A DNA stretch of 64,000 bases from Campylorhamphus procurvoides. Taxonomy: Eukaryota; Chordata; Aves; Passeriformes; Dendrocolaptidae. Below are positions 12,501 through 25,206 of this stretch, in pieces. Location: positions 1,179,637-1,243,636 of the forward strand of contig WBMV01002673.1 in the NCBI GenBank assembly GCA_013396655.1, written 5' to 3'. The notes beneath the pieces were generated by a model that was not told where the DNA came from, did not search any database, and worked only from the letters and a program-made list of their open reading frames with translations. Made by a program: the position numbers and the translations under genes. Within the stretch, counting starts at the first letter, position 1. Each line of letters begins with the position of its first letter.

Positions 12501-14100
12501 CACTAGAAGGGAAAACGGAGCTGACCTTCAGAGCAGAGTAACCAAACATTATTTTAGTGCTCATTTCACAGGTATCTTTGAGATGCAAGACTGAGACTAA
12601 TAAAGACTAGCCCTGCGAAAGGACTCATGGTCATAAAAAGGAACAGAATCACAAAGTGTAGGGGGGAACCTAAGCTTTCAGGACAGGTGAATATCTAGTG
12701 AAACACATGCAAGACCTAAAACTACTACAAATGTGGTGTTGGATTTCTTGAATCAGAACAAAAATCCATCAGAGAAATACACATATTGTGAACAAACTGT
12801 TCAGTTTGAACGTGTAAATGCAAGTTTGGCACATTGAGCAAAGAGAAAACCAGCAAAGTTCAGTTCAGATCCAGTCGAAGCTGGATGGGCTGCAAATCTA
12901 ACCAGGCAGATGACACAGATTTCTGAGCAGAATTAAACAAAAGTTGTGGCCAAGGAGAAAGAGAAATATACAGCACTTTGCCCACTGAGTCTTATATGAA
13001 TTTAGGATGTTCCAGAGCTGTGCAATACAACTTCCTACACCAGGAGCAGCAGGGCTCCCAAAATCTCTGTCTGTAGCTGGTGCTGCAGCCACCCCTGCTC
13101 AGGCATCCAGTGACCAGGAACTGTTTAGCTGGTATTAGTGGCCTGGAGCTTTGGTTCAGAGAGAACAATAGGTGTACTATTTTAGAGGCATTAAAGGTAT
13201 TAGTGGCAAATCTGCATCGTGCCTTGTTTACTGCTGTACCAGTGGTATTAGACGCGGATTGAAAATGACTGCAACAGGCTGCCTGTTTCGAAATGCTCCA
13301 TGCCATAGGCATGATTCTTATTGTGGCCATCAGAAAAGACAGCAGTGTTAGTCAGCATTTTCTGGCTTTGAAATTACAGAAAACAATAAGATGCTTACAT
13401 AAACTTTGCTGTCCCACTTCTCAAAAACCAAGCAATTACGGCTCATCTGAGCCATTTTATAGGGGGTTTCATTTAATAAGGATATACACTTTGATTTATG
13501 CATGGTTTTGGTGAAAACCAAATATTTTCACACCAAGGGAACAGTCATGTAGAGTATTTTAATTAAAGAATCGCTTAAATTAGTGAGAAAACTCAGCACC
13601 TCAGACTCATGCAGTCATGCACTCATAACAACCCCAATGTCCATTTCCATTTCTCTTGGGAGAACTAAAGATAAAAATATTAAGCTTTTAAATCTATTAT
13701 TATTATTGGAGACAAAAAATCTTGATTGGCCAAGATATAACAGGCTATTTCTGCTGACACATGAGATGCTGAGATGTACACACAATTTTGTGTCTGCTTG
13801 AAAGGCACCACAATGCTGAAAACTCAGTCCTGTGCCAGAAAAGGCTTGAGCCAGACACAAGAGAGGGCAGGTGGAGGGGCCTGAGCTCTTCCCCACTGAC
13901 TCTGCCCCACAGTCCTGCCTCCAGCTCTAGGGGGTTTATGCTATTTATTTTTTTTATTTACAGGTTTCTGCTATTCCCACTTCTTCCCACTACTCCCATC
14001 AGCAGAGGTGCTGATGCAACTTCCAGAGGAGGACAAGAGGCACCATAGTAACGCTCCCACCGCAGCATTTATCCCAAAACTGAGGGCAAGTTTATCAGCT
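9600..14100. other. Gene-free stretch
   Basis: Unique sequence without recognised genes. It contains a short (GT)n-like run at about 10688-10703. A faint 'cagaatcacaaagtgtagg' motif near 12645 could be a very old CR1 relic but is too short to call. A 7-bp-arm hairpin lies near 13511-13531. No CpG island or RNA gene was seen. Confidence 0.55.
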
Positions 14101-14116
14101 CTTTGGTCCATGCTAC

Positions 14117-14140
14117 TTTTTCTTTCCAGTTAGGTGAGGG
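14117..14140 (+). other. Juxtaposed splice acceptor and donor signal (possible recursive splice site)
   Basis: A pyrimidine tract (actttttctttccag) ends with AG at 14128-14129. Four bases later an AG meets a donor (ttag followed by gtgagg, the GT at 14134-14135). An acceptor abutting a donor is the hallmark of recursive splice sites used in very long introns, where the canonical form has zero bases between AG and GT. The fit is partial and no host gene is known here, so this may be a chance pairing. Confidence 0.15.
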
Positions 14141-15960
14141 TGATACTTTTAAAGTTCCTAGGCATGGATATTGGGATTTTAGTAGCTAAAATCCTATTGA
14201 GAAACATGGCTAAGACCTCAGACTGCATTTCAAGCTATTTCGCTCATTCTAGCATGACCCAAATCACAAGAGTATCAGAGTTGAGTGCACCACAGTGCAA
14301 AGGACCTATAAAATACAGCTCTAGATATGCTGTGTCTTGGCCAGCTTTCAGTTAAGAGCTTTCTATTTAAAGAAAACTTAACAAAAAACAGTGAAGAAAC
14401 TGTCCTTGAAATAGTCTTAATTTTTCCTCCATTTCAGACACAGTTTGACCAACTTAGCTGACTGTTAGATTTAAGACAATGAATGCAGAATGAAACTCAT
14501 AGATATGAATTGGCCCTTGCCAGTCTCTCAAACTGAAAACAACAGGGATGGCACAAAGCTGTTATATTGAAATTATTCAGAATGAAACCAGTAATCACCG
14601 TAACACAGCTGACAGTTTTACTCAGTCCTGTTTTGCCCAAACACTATTGTCTCAATGCTATTGTAGATGAGTGATCTTTATGTAAAAATATACTCTTGTA
14701 AGTACTGAGAAGTATATACTCTCCCACGTTAAAGTAAGATATTTACATACACTTTAGCAGCTTGTTTTATGCTAAATTTTTTTAAAGTCAAGGCTTGTCA
14801 TGTGATAAAACAGCAAGTATGCAAGTATGATGAGTCAATAGCCATATCCCAGTAACAGAGAAAAACCTGCCCTTTGTATTTCCCCTGTCCCTCTCTTTTG
14901 CCTCCCAAAGAATGCAGTGTTTAGAGTAACAAGGTAATTAAGAAAAAAGTCAGTAGGTATTTTCAACCCAAATGTAGGCAAATTTTCAAGACCAGCTCTA
15001 TACAATGTTCCCAAGGAAGGCTGCCAAAAATGAGGCCCAGCTCCTTAGAAGGGCTACTGGTTTCCTCCGAACCATCAGGTGGTTGCAGGTGCTAATTGTA
15101 GCTCCACGTTTTAGGACCAAAATGAAACTTTCTCATATTTATTTCAAACAGCAGTTGGTCTCCACAGAGAGTGTTGAGATTTCCTGCTGGCTTTACACGG
15201 GAGCTGCAATCCTGCAGCATGCTTTATCAAGAAGCAGTTTGGCACGCAAATGTGTAATGGAAAGCTGGAGTTCAGTTGATTACAGGTATTCTATGGCATA
15301 AGTATTTTTCTTCCAAGTTAGCATGATTCTCCACTGAGCTTCAAATTCTAACATTTTAGATCAGGGAATAATCCAATATTCTCTAATCTGATTAAACTTT
15401 CCTTTCCTTTGACCCACACTTCCCCACATCATCCCTGCATTTCGCAGTGCACACTTCCAAGCAAGCTGCAGCCCTTGCTGCAGCTGCCAGAGCTCCAAGC
15501 CACAGCTGGGACTGGCATCTCCGACAGCTCTGCCAGTCTGGCAGCAGCAGGACCTCTGTCAGAAAACTGGAGTTGCACTCACACAAATTAAACTGTCCCC
15601 AGAGAGCTTCATAGCCATCAATGAATATTGGATTTTTGGTCCGGTTATCTCATATGATATACAAACTTACACCTATTGGCAGCATTTTATAATTTATTTT
15701 TTTAATCTAAAATGTTTTTGGTTATGGTAGTGTTAAACTGATTGTCTTGGCATGTTTAAAACAGAACAAACACTTCAGAAAGTCATAATAAAACAAGGAG
15801 TTAAAATTTAGTTTTGTTTCATAAAATGCACCTCTCACTGCTAACAGTTGTTAACAACATCCCTGTTGATGGATGTAGCTTACACCATGAATTTGAAAGT
15901 TTTCATTTTATGAGGATCTCTCAACACAAATCCACAGCAAGTGTTTCCTTTTTACTGTAG

Positions 15961-16013
15961 CTGAAAATAAGCACTTTCTACAAATAAACACAGCAAAGCA
16001 AATTGTAAACCTG
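15961..16013 (+). other. Candidate exon, unassigned
   Basis: A strong acceptor (gtttcctttttactgtag) ends at 15960, and a strong donor (aacctg followed by gtgagt) starts at 16014. The 53 bases between them are open in one frame only: two bases, then 17 codons reading ENKHFLQINTAKQIVNL. That implies a phase-1 intron before and a phase-0 intron after. Both splice signals are close to the vertebrate consensus. I recognise no protein, and the length is short for a coding exon, so a non-coding RNA exon or a chance pseudo-exon are equally possible. Confidence 0.2.
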
Positions 16014-16152
16014 GTGAGTGCACTCACTTCCTGGGCATCAGTTCTCAAGAAAGTTACTTTCTACGTTCCTGTACAAAGACTTCAAATCCAAGTTTCTCTC
16101 TTGTCAAAACAAAACTAAACCAAACAAACAGGAAAAGTTTGAAATTGCTTAC

Positions 16153-16191
16153 CTTGAAGAAGCTCCGAAGAAAATACATTATGCTTAGCAT
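16153..16191 (-). other. Candidate 5' coding exon end, unassigned
   Basis: On the minus strand an ATG at 16191-16189 opens 13 codons (MLSIMYFLRSFFK) that run without a stop into a near-consensus donor (cttcaag followed by gtaagc, at 16153/16152). The base three upstream of the ATG is A. An in-frame TGA lies a short distance upstream, as expected for a translation start rather than an internal exon. The exon's 5' boundary is not visible. The peptide is too short to assign, and the whole arrangement could be chance. Confidence 0.13.
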
Positions 16192-16199
16192 TTTGGGAG

Positions 16200-19100
16200 G
16201 TTTAAAATGAAGAATTGTTCAATCTTTAGCACATCCAAGGCCTGGGTGAATTCCACACTCCTGCTGTGTCTTTAGTTACATGCTTTCTTGTTGCTATTTT
16301 GGACGGTCTTAGTACAAGGGAAGCATATGAGCCATGCCAGGAGCTTATGCTAAGGAGTTGCATAACAATTAGGGCTTATCTGTGCTGCTGTACAGTGCAG
16401 CAATGCAAACAGGTTTGTTCACAGTTTACTAGCCCCAGAACACTTCCACTAGGCATGCCCAGAATGATGCCATTGTATTTGCTAAAGAAACTAAAGCTAT
16501 TTGTGAGTGCTTCTAAAAGAACTGGAACTACAAAGGACAGCACATGTTCCCGTACATCCCCCCCAGCCTTTGCTTTTGCCAACTGCAAGTTCAACCAGTG
16601 AGTGCTACGCTTGCTGTAGCATTTAAAAGCAAAGGCTCCCACACTGTGAGCTTTCTGGTTACTATCTTTAAAGGGAAGGAAAAACTGCAGAACAAGTCTT
16701 TTGAAGTGCAGAAGAGTAAATGTAATTTCATTTCTTCTTTTTCCTCACTTAACATTAAAGTCCCTTGAAGTTTCCCTGTGCCTCAGTAACATTCAGCAAC
16801 ATGGAGATGCAACTTCTGCCACATAGTAAAGAATCTATCGGCATTTAGTGGCCAGGACAGAGAGCTACACACAGCCTGCTTGCAGTGCACTTAGAATTAA
16901 AGACAGCTACAGCCTGCAAGCAAGTTCTCAGAGTGGGATCATTCTGCATTACAGAAACTGTCGAACTCTTCGCTATTAAAATCTTTCCAGCAGGAAAAGA
17001 TGCTTTAGGGAGGTGCTCCAGAGTAGCTTCTGGTGCTCCACACTGCTGGCACAGGGGAGAAAAACAGATGGATGTGCAGTGCCCCCTGCACAGCAAGGTG
17101 GGAGGGGGAACACAGTCCCCCAGGGTGGTTTATGCCCCAGCACTCGCCCAAGACAGACACCAGCTCGGACATTAAACATGCTCTTTGACTCGCCCTGTGC
17201 CATACAGGATCTGTGTCCTCATCCCCTACTTGACTTGGATTTGCTATACTGCAAACCCCTCTACAGCTTCCAGCAGCTCTTCTGGTTAGTCCATAGCAAA
17301 CAGAAATATCAGTGTTTTGGTAGTACATAAGATGTTCCTGCATAAATCACGCACTGTAGAGCAGGAAGGCAGATCTGACCACGTACACAGTTTCTCTGCC
17401 TTTGTGGGAACTGCGTGAGTTAAGCACATGCAGCCACACGGAAAGGCACACCTCACCTGTTAGAAACCAGGCCAGTAATTTCTAAATTGCAACACAAGGC
17501 ACAAATGCAATATTGGCTGTGCTTTCATCTGCCAAATGACAATGCTGCTCCTATGAAGTTTGGTCCTGCCATCTCTTATGAATTAATGGATTAAAAGAGT
17601 AGTTTCCCTTAAAGCTTAGTTCTAAAATAAATAAAAAAAGTCAGTATTATAGATGCACAGCAAACTTTTGGCCCACAATTTGAAAGGAAAACTGCAGATA
17701 AAAAGTCAAAACAAGCCTCAAAATAGTTAAAAATCCACTGTCAGTTTTCAAAAACTCCTGAAGGGAAATGTGCCTGCCTTGTGATTTTTCAGTGCTTTCA
17801 CTTGTTAATTTTTAAGTTTAAATTATTTTGAAGGCTTGCTTTTTATGATGTATTCTGAAATTACTGTCACTCTTTTAAACCCTGCTTATTCAAAAAGTGG
17901 CAGGCAGACTTTTATTTCCTGCGTGCCTCCTGATGTTGACTCTACAGGCTGTGCTCACAAGGTTCAGCTGAAACATTCTTTGCCTGAGCCCTGGCTCAGA
18001 CTCTGAGCAGAAGGAAATGCCCACTAAGACAAGTCCAGCTCTGCAGTGCCTTGGCGTTTATTCTTCACAAATGAAAAGGAAAATAAAGCTGTATTCACAT
18101 ATGAATTAAGAGACTTTTAATAAGAATTGACCTCTGTATGTGAAAAGCCAGATTTTTGCTGCCTGATTTTTATCTACAAGTATTTCTAATTTCTACAGAA
18201 ATGCCTCTGTTACAAACAACATGCCAAAGCAGGTCATTGCCACTGGCCATGGGGGTTACCTCGAGGACGTGACTCCCCTTTCACTTCCTTATCTTTTCTG
18301 AAATTGAGGTTAAAACTCAACTGCCCATCACTCACTCTATTTTTCCACACTTTTCTTTTTCCTGGTCTAGAATTAAGGATGTTCTTCTATAACTCAGCTG
18401 AAACCTTTCCCTCAGACTGACACATTTCTTGGACTGGTTCACTTCACCACACAGGATGTGCAAATTGCACAGTATTCCCTTAATCTGCAATTCCTTGAAG
18501 ACAACACCTCTGTTACTGAAACTCTGCTGTTCAAAACTCCAGAAAAACTACAATAAGCTTTCAGCAATGAGGCCTGTGTGAGTCTGCACCTTAGCAATTG
18601 TTATGGAGCTGCCTAAGTCCTTTTGCAGTCCTGAAAAATACAGGGCAGACCAGGTGCCCTGTCACAGTGGGCAGTGGAGGGGTCTCAGAGAGGGGAAGGG
18701 GTGGGCAATGGGGGGGTCTCTGTGTGAGGAGGAGGCTGCCTGTGTCAGACATGACCACCCATTCCCAGTCTCCTTCCACCAGTCATGGGAATGGGGAGAA
18801 GTTGGGAATGAAGGAGTGAACATCAACCATGGGGGGAACAAACCCACCACCACACACTAGGACTACACACAGACCTAACAGCATTAGAGAGAATCTGCAA
18901 CCTCATTTTATCTGTGGTATGACATCTGCAAACATCTGAAAGATCTCCTTTCCTCCTCAGTCCTACACTGTAAATCTATAAAATTTTGCATTTTCTAGAA
19001 CATCAGCCTACTCCTGAATGACTGGCTTGTTTTCACAGCTACTCATTCACAGTTTTATCCCCTCCCCTTAAAAGCAAACAATCAGTTCCCGGGAGCTCAC

Positions 19101-20300
19101 TACTATCAGGTCCATTTTCAGAGTGAGGATTTTATCACTTAACATAAACTTCACTTCCAAAACTGTGGTATTCATCCTTTCAGTGCGGGATTCTGAGGTT
19201 TCATTTGGTCAATGAGGATTTATTCTCTTTGGGACAGGCACAGAGCTGTTAATCCCCAAGTGCCCAAGGCCAGCCACTGTTGACGTTTTTCTTACTGATA
19301 CCCTATCTAAATCCACATGCCTTTTCTGCTTTATAAAGAACAGCAGCTGAAAACTATCACTGACTCATAGAACAAAATATCCTTTTTGCCTTTTACCACC
19401 ACAGTCAAAAGTTACTGTTTAAAGTGACACTGCTTTCAGCAGAGCCGCACGATGGGGTGCCTGAACCAAATACACCTGTCTGAAGTCAGGGACCAAAACC
19501 TTGCAGAACACTGAGACCAGGATTCTCTGAAGGCAGGCCAGTGGCACTGAAACTCCACTACTGTACTAGTGGAAGGTTGTTCTTCCCAGGATTTCAGCTG
19601 TTTGACTGCTTCATGTACCATTCACTTGGGTTAGTTTGACATAATTGAGTGTTATGTAGATGGTATCATTCTGGCTTCCAAAGTAACTAAATGTTGGAAA
19701 ATATGCTGATGTAATTCCAGATTTAGGACTGCAAAGGTCAAACTTGAGAAGTCTTGTGTGCATAGTGCAGAGCTTCAAATGTGGATGGAGAACTAAGCCT
19801 GCCTTCTTGTATCTTCTGAGAGCAACATGTGCTGTGTAAGATTCCTCCAAGGAACAACAGTTTTGCTCTATATTGTCTTCCCCTTGGTCTACAAAGCCTT
19901 GAGATTTCATTCTTCATGTCAGTAAAGACATAACCATGCTGTATTGAATAAGGCATTGAATATAGCTCAGGAGAGCATTATTTTATGTTCCCAGATTTTG
20001 AAATACTACATTCTGAAACCAAAAGCTCCAAAAGTGAAGACTTTAAGCTGTCAACCTGACCAGGGCAGTAAGGGCTATACTGCAGGCAGCCATCACTAAG
20101 TGTCTGCACATGATGCTTAAGTGACCAAACAGGTATTCTGATCATGTCAGACACTTTCATCTCCCCTGTAATTGCTTATTTGCCCTTAGGCAGTTCATTT
20201 GATTACCATTATCATGAAAATATACCTCTTGATGCAGCCTAACATGTTGGTTCAAGCACTCTTCAAATCCTTCTGAGCTTCCCTCCTGCAATCAAAGCAT
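16200..20300. other. Gene-free stretch
   Basis: No recognisable gene or repeat. Open frames on both strands at 16,850-17,340 overlap in four or more frames and give no family match. A G-rich stretch lies at about 18,660-18,840 on the plus strand, with runs such as ggggggg, and it explains several overlapping open frames there. Nothing else stands out. Confidence 0.55.
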
Positions 20301-20301
20301 T

Positions 20302-20331
20302 TAAGTTTTTTGTCTTCACAGAAGGTAAGAG
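20302..20331 (+). other. Juxtaposed splice acceptor and donor signal (possible recursive splice site)
   Basis: The tract ttttttgtcttcacag ends with AG at 20320-20321. After three bases (AAG) there is a strong donor, gtaaga, beginning at 20325. The AG of 'aag' directly abuts GT, so the site can be read as acceptor-AG followed at once by a donor, the form used in recursive (ratchet) splicing of long vertebrate introns. This is the better of the two such sites in the window. It is suggestive only, because the host transcript is unknown. Confidence 0.2.
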
Positions 20332-21394
20332 ATTCTGGGCTTATACTGGGGAGTAGCACTTTTGGGAGCTGAGATAGGTATTTCTGTGCTTTACCACAGC
20401 CTCAGCTCTCACCTGGGTAAACATCTCTGCTGCTCAAACAGAAATCCCTGGACACCACGACTGCCCAACAAAATCCTAGTACTTATGGACATCAGCCACT
20501 AAGTTACAAAGCTGTGCTTTACATGACAGGAGAGTTGAAGAGCTGATTTTAATTACAAGCTTCTAAAGAAAAATAATAATGCAAACCTTAGCAGCAAAAG
20601 TCATGGATAAAACCCTGACTGGAATTTGTTCAGTAATGGCACCAGCATCCACTTCTGTCAAAGCAGGTATGTGGAGCTGCTGCTGCTGCCACGAGGAGCA
20701 CTGTCACGGCTCAGTCCCCTACCCACCGAGAGATGAACATACCTGCACTCCAGTTTGACAATACCATTCAGGACTGAGCCCATGCTGTGAGACCCAGCAG
20801 CCCTACTACAAGTCTTGCAAAGTTAATTCAGAGCTGGTTAGATCTCCACAGTTCTTTTCTAATCTAGAGGCACAGGTAACGCAGAGTTAGATGTCTGGAA
20901 GCTTAGTCCAATAGGGAGCTCTCACTATGGGTTTACAAAAACACCTTGTTCATGTTCATTTAAAAATCCCCTGCAGAAAAGAGCTAAAAAAAATCCCTGG
21001 GCAATAATTGCCTTTGACCCTAATAAAACCAGAGAAATTAATTCCAAACAGAATTTCTAGAAATAATTGACTGGGTCCAAAAAAAGTTCAGAGAGGGTGT
21101 ACTGAGGTCCAAAATGCAATTCTGCCCTCAAATATGCTCTGAACAAGTCAAACAAATGGAAAGTTGAACGCAGTAGGTTTATGTGATTTTTTTCCTGTGC
21201 TTGGAAGAGAAGTCCTGCTGGTAGTCAGCTAGTCAGAAGCAGCAGGACTGGCTTCTCCACCTACTGCTCTCCATAGTTTCCAAGGCAAGTGGATGGCAGA
21301 GGGGTGTTATCACATGCAGATGATGAAAATGATGAGGCATAATGAAGCAGAGTTCCACTATTTTTGTTCTTAAAGTTATTCAGGAACTCATGAC

Positions 21395-21444
21395 AGCTGC
21401 CTCAAAATTATAAGATTGTAGCTGTCTCAAAGTTATGAGATTAT
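21395..21444. repeat. Diverged 25-bp tandem duplication
   Basis: Two adjacent 25-bp units (21395-21419 and 21420-21444) both start with agctg. They match at 21 of 25 positions, and all four differences are transitions. This is an old local duplication that has since drifted. The sequence that follows repeats the word aaattatatca imperfectly, so the locus may have been prone to slippage. Confidence 0.8.
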
Positions 21445-21449
21445 ATCAA

Positions 21450-24050
21450 ATTATATCATATTCAACTTTGCCATTAAACCCTCCTCTGCCCGGTTGGAAG
21501 TATCACTGTGCTGCAAACCAGAATCCAAGCCATCCCTCTAAATGCACCCTACACTGGACATAAAATCCATTTTCATGTCTTTGCAGGCCCCAGGTGCACA
21601 GGAAGTGCTGGCACCTGCAGTAAGGGGAGATGCAGTGACACCAGCACTAGTGCCAAAGCCAGTGCTGCACGGACAGAAAGAGACAGAAACCAGCAGTGGG
21701 GACCATCAATCTGATGGAAGGCTGACAATTGAAGCAGCCAATATCCAGACTACTAAAAGATTGCTTTCAGGTCAGAGTCCTTGTCCCACTTTTAGGGCCA
21801 CACTGTACTGGAACTGATCAACGGAAGTTTTTAGGGAGATTTGATAAGACAGGGAATAAAACAATACACTTTTATGAGGTGATATATTCTGGTTAGGAAA
21901 ATGTTACTATTTCAAGGACTCATAGTGAGGCAGAGGCAGAGCACTTTATGGAGAGGTTTGCCTATAGGAAAAGCTCTTTGGCAACCATTGCAGGAATAGC
22001 CAGTGCACACACAACAGAGAAATTCCCACAAGCTGCTGTCTCCCTCTCTGATGAGATCCCACAGCTGATCAGTGTGGAGCAAGCCTAGAGCTTTCTTCTC
22101 AAGTGGGTGACCTCACAAGGTTAGTTATTCAGGACAGGGCCAGTTCTTCAGTCAAGAACTACTTCAAAACTGAGGAAAAAAACCAAAGTACTTGTACTCT
22201 TGGTGCAATTATTCCTTTGATTAACATATAAATGCTGTTCTTGTTAACCAACGTATTTTCAAGCAAGGCGTTGTTAGCATTAGTATGCTTTCACTTGTAG
22301 CACAAGTAATTAGATCATGTATACAGAGACAACTGCTACACAATGCACAATAGATTGTATAGCCAGAGACAAATATGCCATTATTGTCATATATTACTAC
22401 ACTTTACAGTGGAAAATACAAACAGTTGCCAACTTGACCGAGGTGCAAAGACCATTAGCCTGGTCTCCATGCTATAAGAAGCAAAATAAAGTTTTGATCT
22501 AATTACCTTCCTAATTTTAGCTTTCAGCCTTTCTCCACACTGGAAAATAGTAAGGAACATAAATGTTTTGCAAAGTAAATCAAAGTTCTTCACATAATCC
22601 CAGTTCAAACAGCTCGGGCTTTGAGAACTAAAGTAAGTCTTGCAGAGTCTTATGGTGGCTCACAGTTCTCCATACCCTAGGAGGCTCAGCAAGTGCTGCT
22701 TTGCAGAGGTGGCAGGAGTTACAGGTAGCCACTCCCTCCTCACGCAGGTCAGGGAAGGCTTTGTCAAAGAGACCCAGTGAGTTCAGCACAGGCCTGCTTC
22801 CTGCCTGCTGCTGGATCCAAGGATTAGTATGGAGAGGTGTGTGCTGGCCATGTAATGCTCCCATGTACATCATGAACTACGAGCTAATGGAAGCATCCGC
22901 CAAAACAGGATCCTGAACTGCTAAGCTGCACACTGAGAATGCAGCGGCCCCAGAACATCTGTCAGCCAGCCGATGTCTCTGTAGACTCAGCCTTTGCAGT
23001 GTAAGAATTTTGTTAGTTTTGTCTTCGTTTATTGTCACTTCCATTTTACTCAGATCATAAGGTATCATCACTGTATTCACAACTCTGACTGCTGAAGCCC
23101 TGCAGATATTTGCATTTGTTGAATACCAAGCACAAAGCTACAGACAAAATGACATTCCTGACCTGAAGTTTGTATTCACTGCCTTTTCCAGTTATTTGCA
23201 TTGTGGCATTTATGTAGATTATTTTCAGTTTGGTAAAATATTGTTAAGCTTGGCTGAGCAGAAACGCTTCCATAAGAACTCATGTGCTTACCCATGTCTA
23301 TTCACACTAAGATCTTTCAGATTCATGCACCTGAGGTATTTTGGATAGCAATTTTTCACATATGTCATGGGTCAAGTGACATACCAAGTGGCCAAATATT
23401 CAGACTTGTCATACTGACTTTAAGAGACGGATAAAATCTTGCCTAAGGCATCTGCAATTGTCAGAAAGCAATGCTCACTGATGGATGTATACAGCTATAA
23501 ACCCAGCTACTTAAAATTTTAACCTCTCCCCCAACACCTGTAAGCTGCTAAAGCTTTCCTCACCACCTTGAATGGATGCAATTATTACACCTAGAAGGCC
23601 AGAAACATTGATTATTTCTGCTGGGTGCTATGGAACTCCAACTATTTGCTCATTCTTTGATGGCAAGACAGAGTAAGAGATTTATGTCCACTGCTATGTT
23701 GTGCTATCAACACCCTGAACAATCTGCCAGAAGAGCCCAAATGGCACAATGTCCTAACAAACAGTGAGGGAGAACTGAAAAGGGACCACCATAACCATGC
23801 CTGTTCTGTGACATAAGCTGTTCTACAGTAATGGTGGATTTCAGCACAGCAAGGGAGAAAAAACAACACAATAACTTGCTAAGTTTACTGACTGATTATT
23901 CTCACTGAGATGCACATACAAAAGAATTCCATTTTCAGTGTCTTAACTTTTCCAAGAACAGAACCCTTGCACTTGGCAAGCTTAGGAGTACCTCAGGGAA
24001 GAGGTTTGGAATGATAAAAACAAACTGAAAAAGATTTCATTTTTCGACTT
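21450..24050. other. Gene-free stretch
   Basis: Unique sequence. Overlapping open frames at 22,630-22,920 on both strands have no recognisable family. No repeats, RNA genes or CpG clusters were seen. Confidence 0.5.
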
Positions 24051-24052
24051 AC

Positions 24053-24153
24053 AAAACCCTTCATTTTTTTGGCTCCCCAAAACAGCTACAATAATTGCAT
24101 TGTCATTCTGAGACTTTTTCATAGCAACTTTCCATGACAAGAAAAAGGAAAAC
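24053..24153 (-). other. Candidate exon, unassigned
   Basis: On the minus strand a very good acceptor (tgtcaccttttcacag, preceded by tttatctcac) precedes base 24153, and a gtaagt donor follows base 24053. The 101 bases are open in one frame: one base, 33 codons, one base. They include the stretch SWKVAMKKSQNDNAII and then VAVLGSQKNEGF. The donor's exon side (ggtttt) is poor, but the intron side is consensus. No family is recognised. The implied phases (2 in, 1 out) do not connect directly to the other minus-strand candidates. Confidence 0.18.
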
Positions 24154-24479
24154 CTGTGAAAAGGTGACAGTGAGATAAAAGTAAAACAATGATGACATCT
24201 CGAGAGAGAAGGATTGGATCTGGATGATCTCAGCCATGGAGAAAGTCAGAGACACAGAGCATTAAACACTCGAATGAACTCATGTTCTCCAGCCTGTTTT
24301 GTCTGCACAGCCCAAAGAACCCACACACCAATGCCAGTGAAAAGATGGGGAATGAGGCTCTTTGGCTAAACACTCTGAACAGCAGCACTCCCTTAGGAAA
24401 AAAAAAAGCTAAAGATCTGACAAATCTATGTTCTAAAATGGGCCAAGTCTAGAAGATTCATTGCATTTTATTTTTGCCA

Positions 24480-24680
24480 AACACTGCTATCGAATGTTTT
24501 AGAACCGTTCAAGGCACAATTAAAAAAATTCAGCCGTGTTATCATGTGAATAATAGTTTTACAACATTTTTACAGTAATGGGCCAAATTTTTCACAGTGT
24601 GTGTACAAGACAATGAGCATATTTTGGCCTTGCTTATGCATCAAGGCAGTTCTAAGTACTTGCAAGTTCGAGCTTGCACA
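24480..24680. promoter_or_regulatory. Possible conserved non-coding element
   Basis: An A+T-rich but compositionally complex block, free of simple repeats. It contains an 18-bp near-palindrome at 24661-24678 (arms tgcaag and cttgca) and SOX-like (acaatgag) and homeodomain-like words. Its texture resembles deeply conserved non-coding elements, but this is an impression. Only a cross-species alignment could support it. Confidence 0.13.
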
Positions 24681-25206
24681 CACCCATCTGTGAGCACCAA
24701 GCCTGCTTTGATCATTATTTCTGCTCCTATCCCCTGCACTGGGCCTGCCTTGCAGAAGTAACCTGCAAAAATCTCTTTCCAGTCAGCAGTAAAATCAAGG
24801 AAGATGGAAATAAGAGAGAATGCTGCCCCAAAAACTGCAGTTCAGGCAAGAAATGGAAATGTTTCAAACCTTCCAATTGCATCCTAAGCTTTATGTTGTT
24901 ACTGTGTGCCTGGCATTAGTAATTGGACTGAAAGCCAGCTTGATTGTCTATGATTTAGCAGTAAATCAAGGCAGGACACGAAGCTTTCTTCTGAGTCATT
25001 AAGAGTTAGCTACCAGTTTCAGAGCCTGCCAGATGCTCCCTTGGCTGGCCACAAAACCAGTTCTTTCCAACACAGCATGATAGAGACTGAAAAAGAGTTC
25101 CAAGAAAACACCCATGTCCTCACAGAAGATATCAGATTGGAAGAGCTGGTTCTCTCAGGCTCTCAGCTATGGACCAAGCCATGCTGGACTGTCCATTGAC
25201 TTACAG

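Noticed and set aside
12643..12680. Possible third CR1 relic (cagaatcacaaagtgtagg)
   Set aside because: Only one short landmark matches and the following landmarks are absent.
13855..13872. Possible CTCF motif (acaagagagggcagg)
   Set aside because: The core C of the CAG triplet and the first C are wrong, so the site is weaker than the ones listed.
24053..24153. Linking all minus-strand candidate exons into one gene model
   Set aside because: Intron phases do not chain (0 out of the 36.7 and 28.9 kb segments, but 2 needed into the 24.1 kb segment), and there is no homology support.
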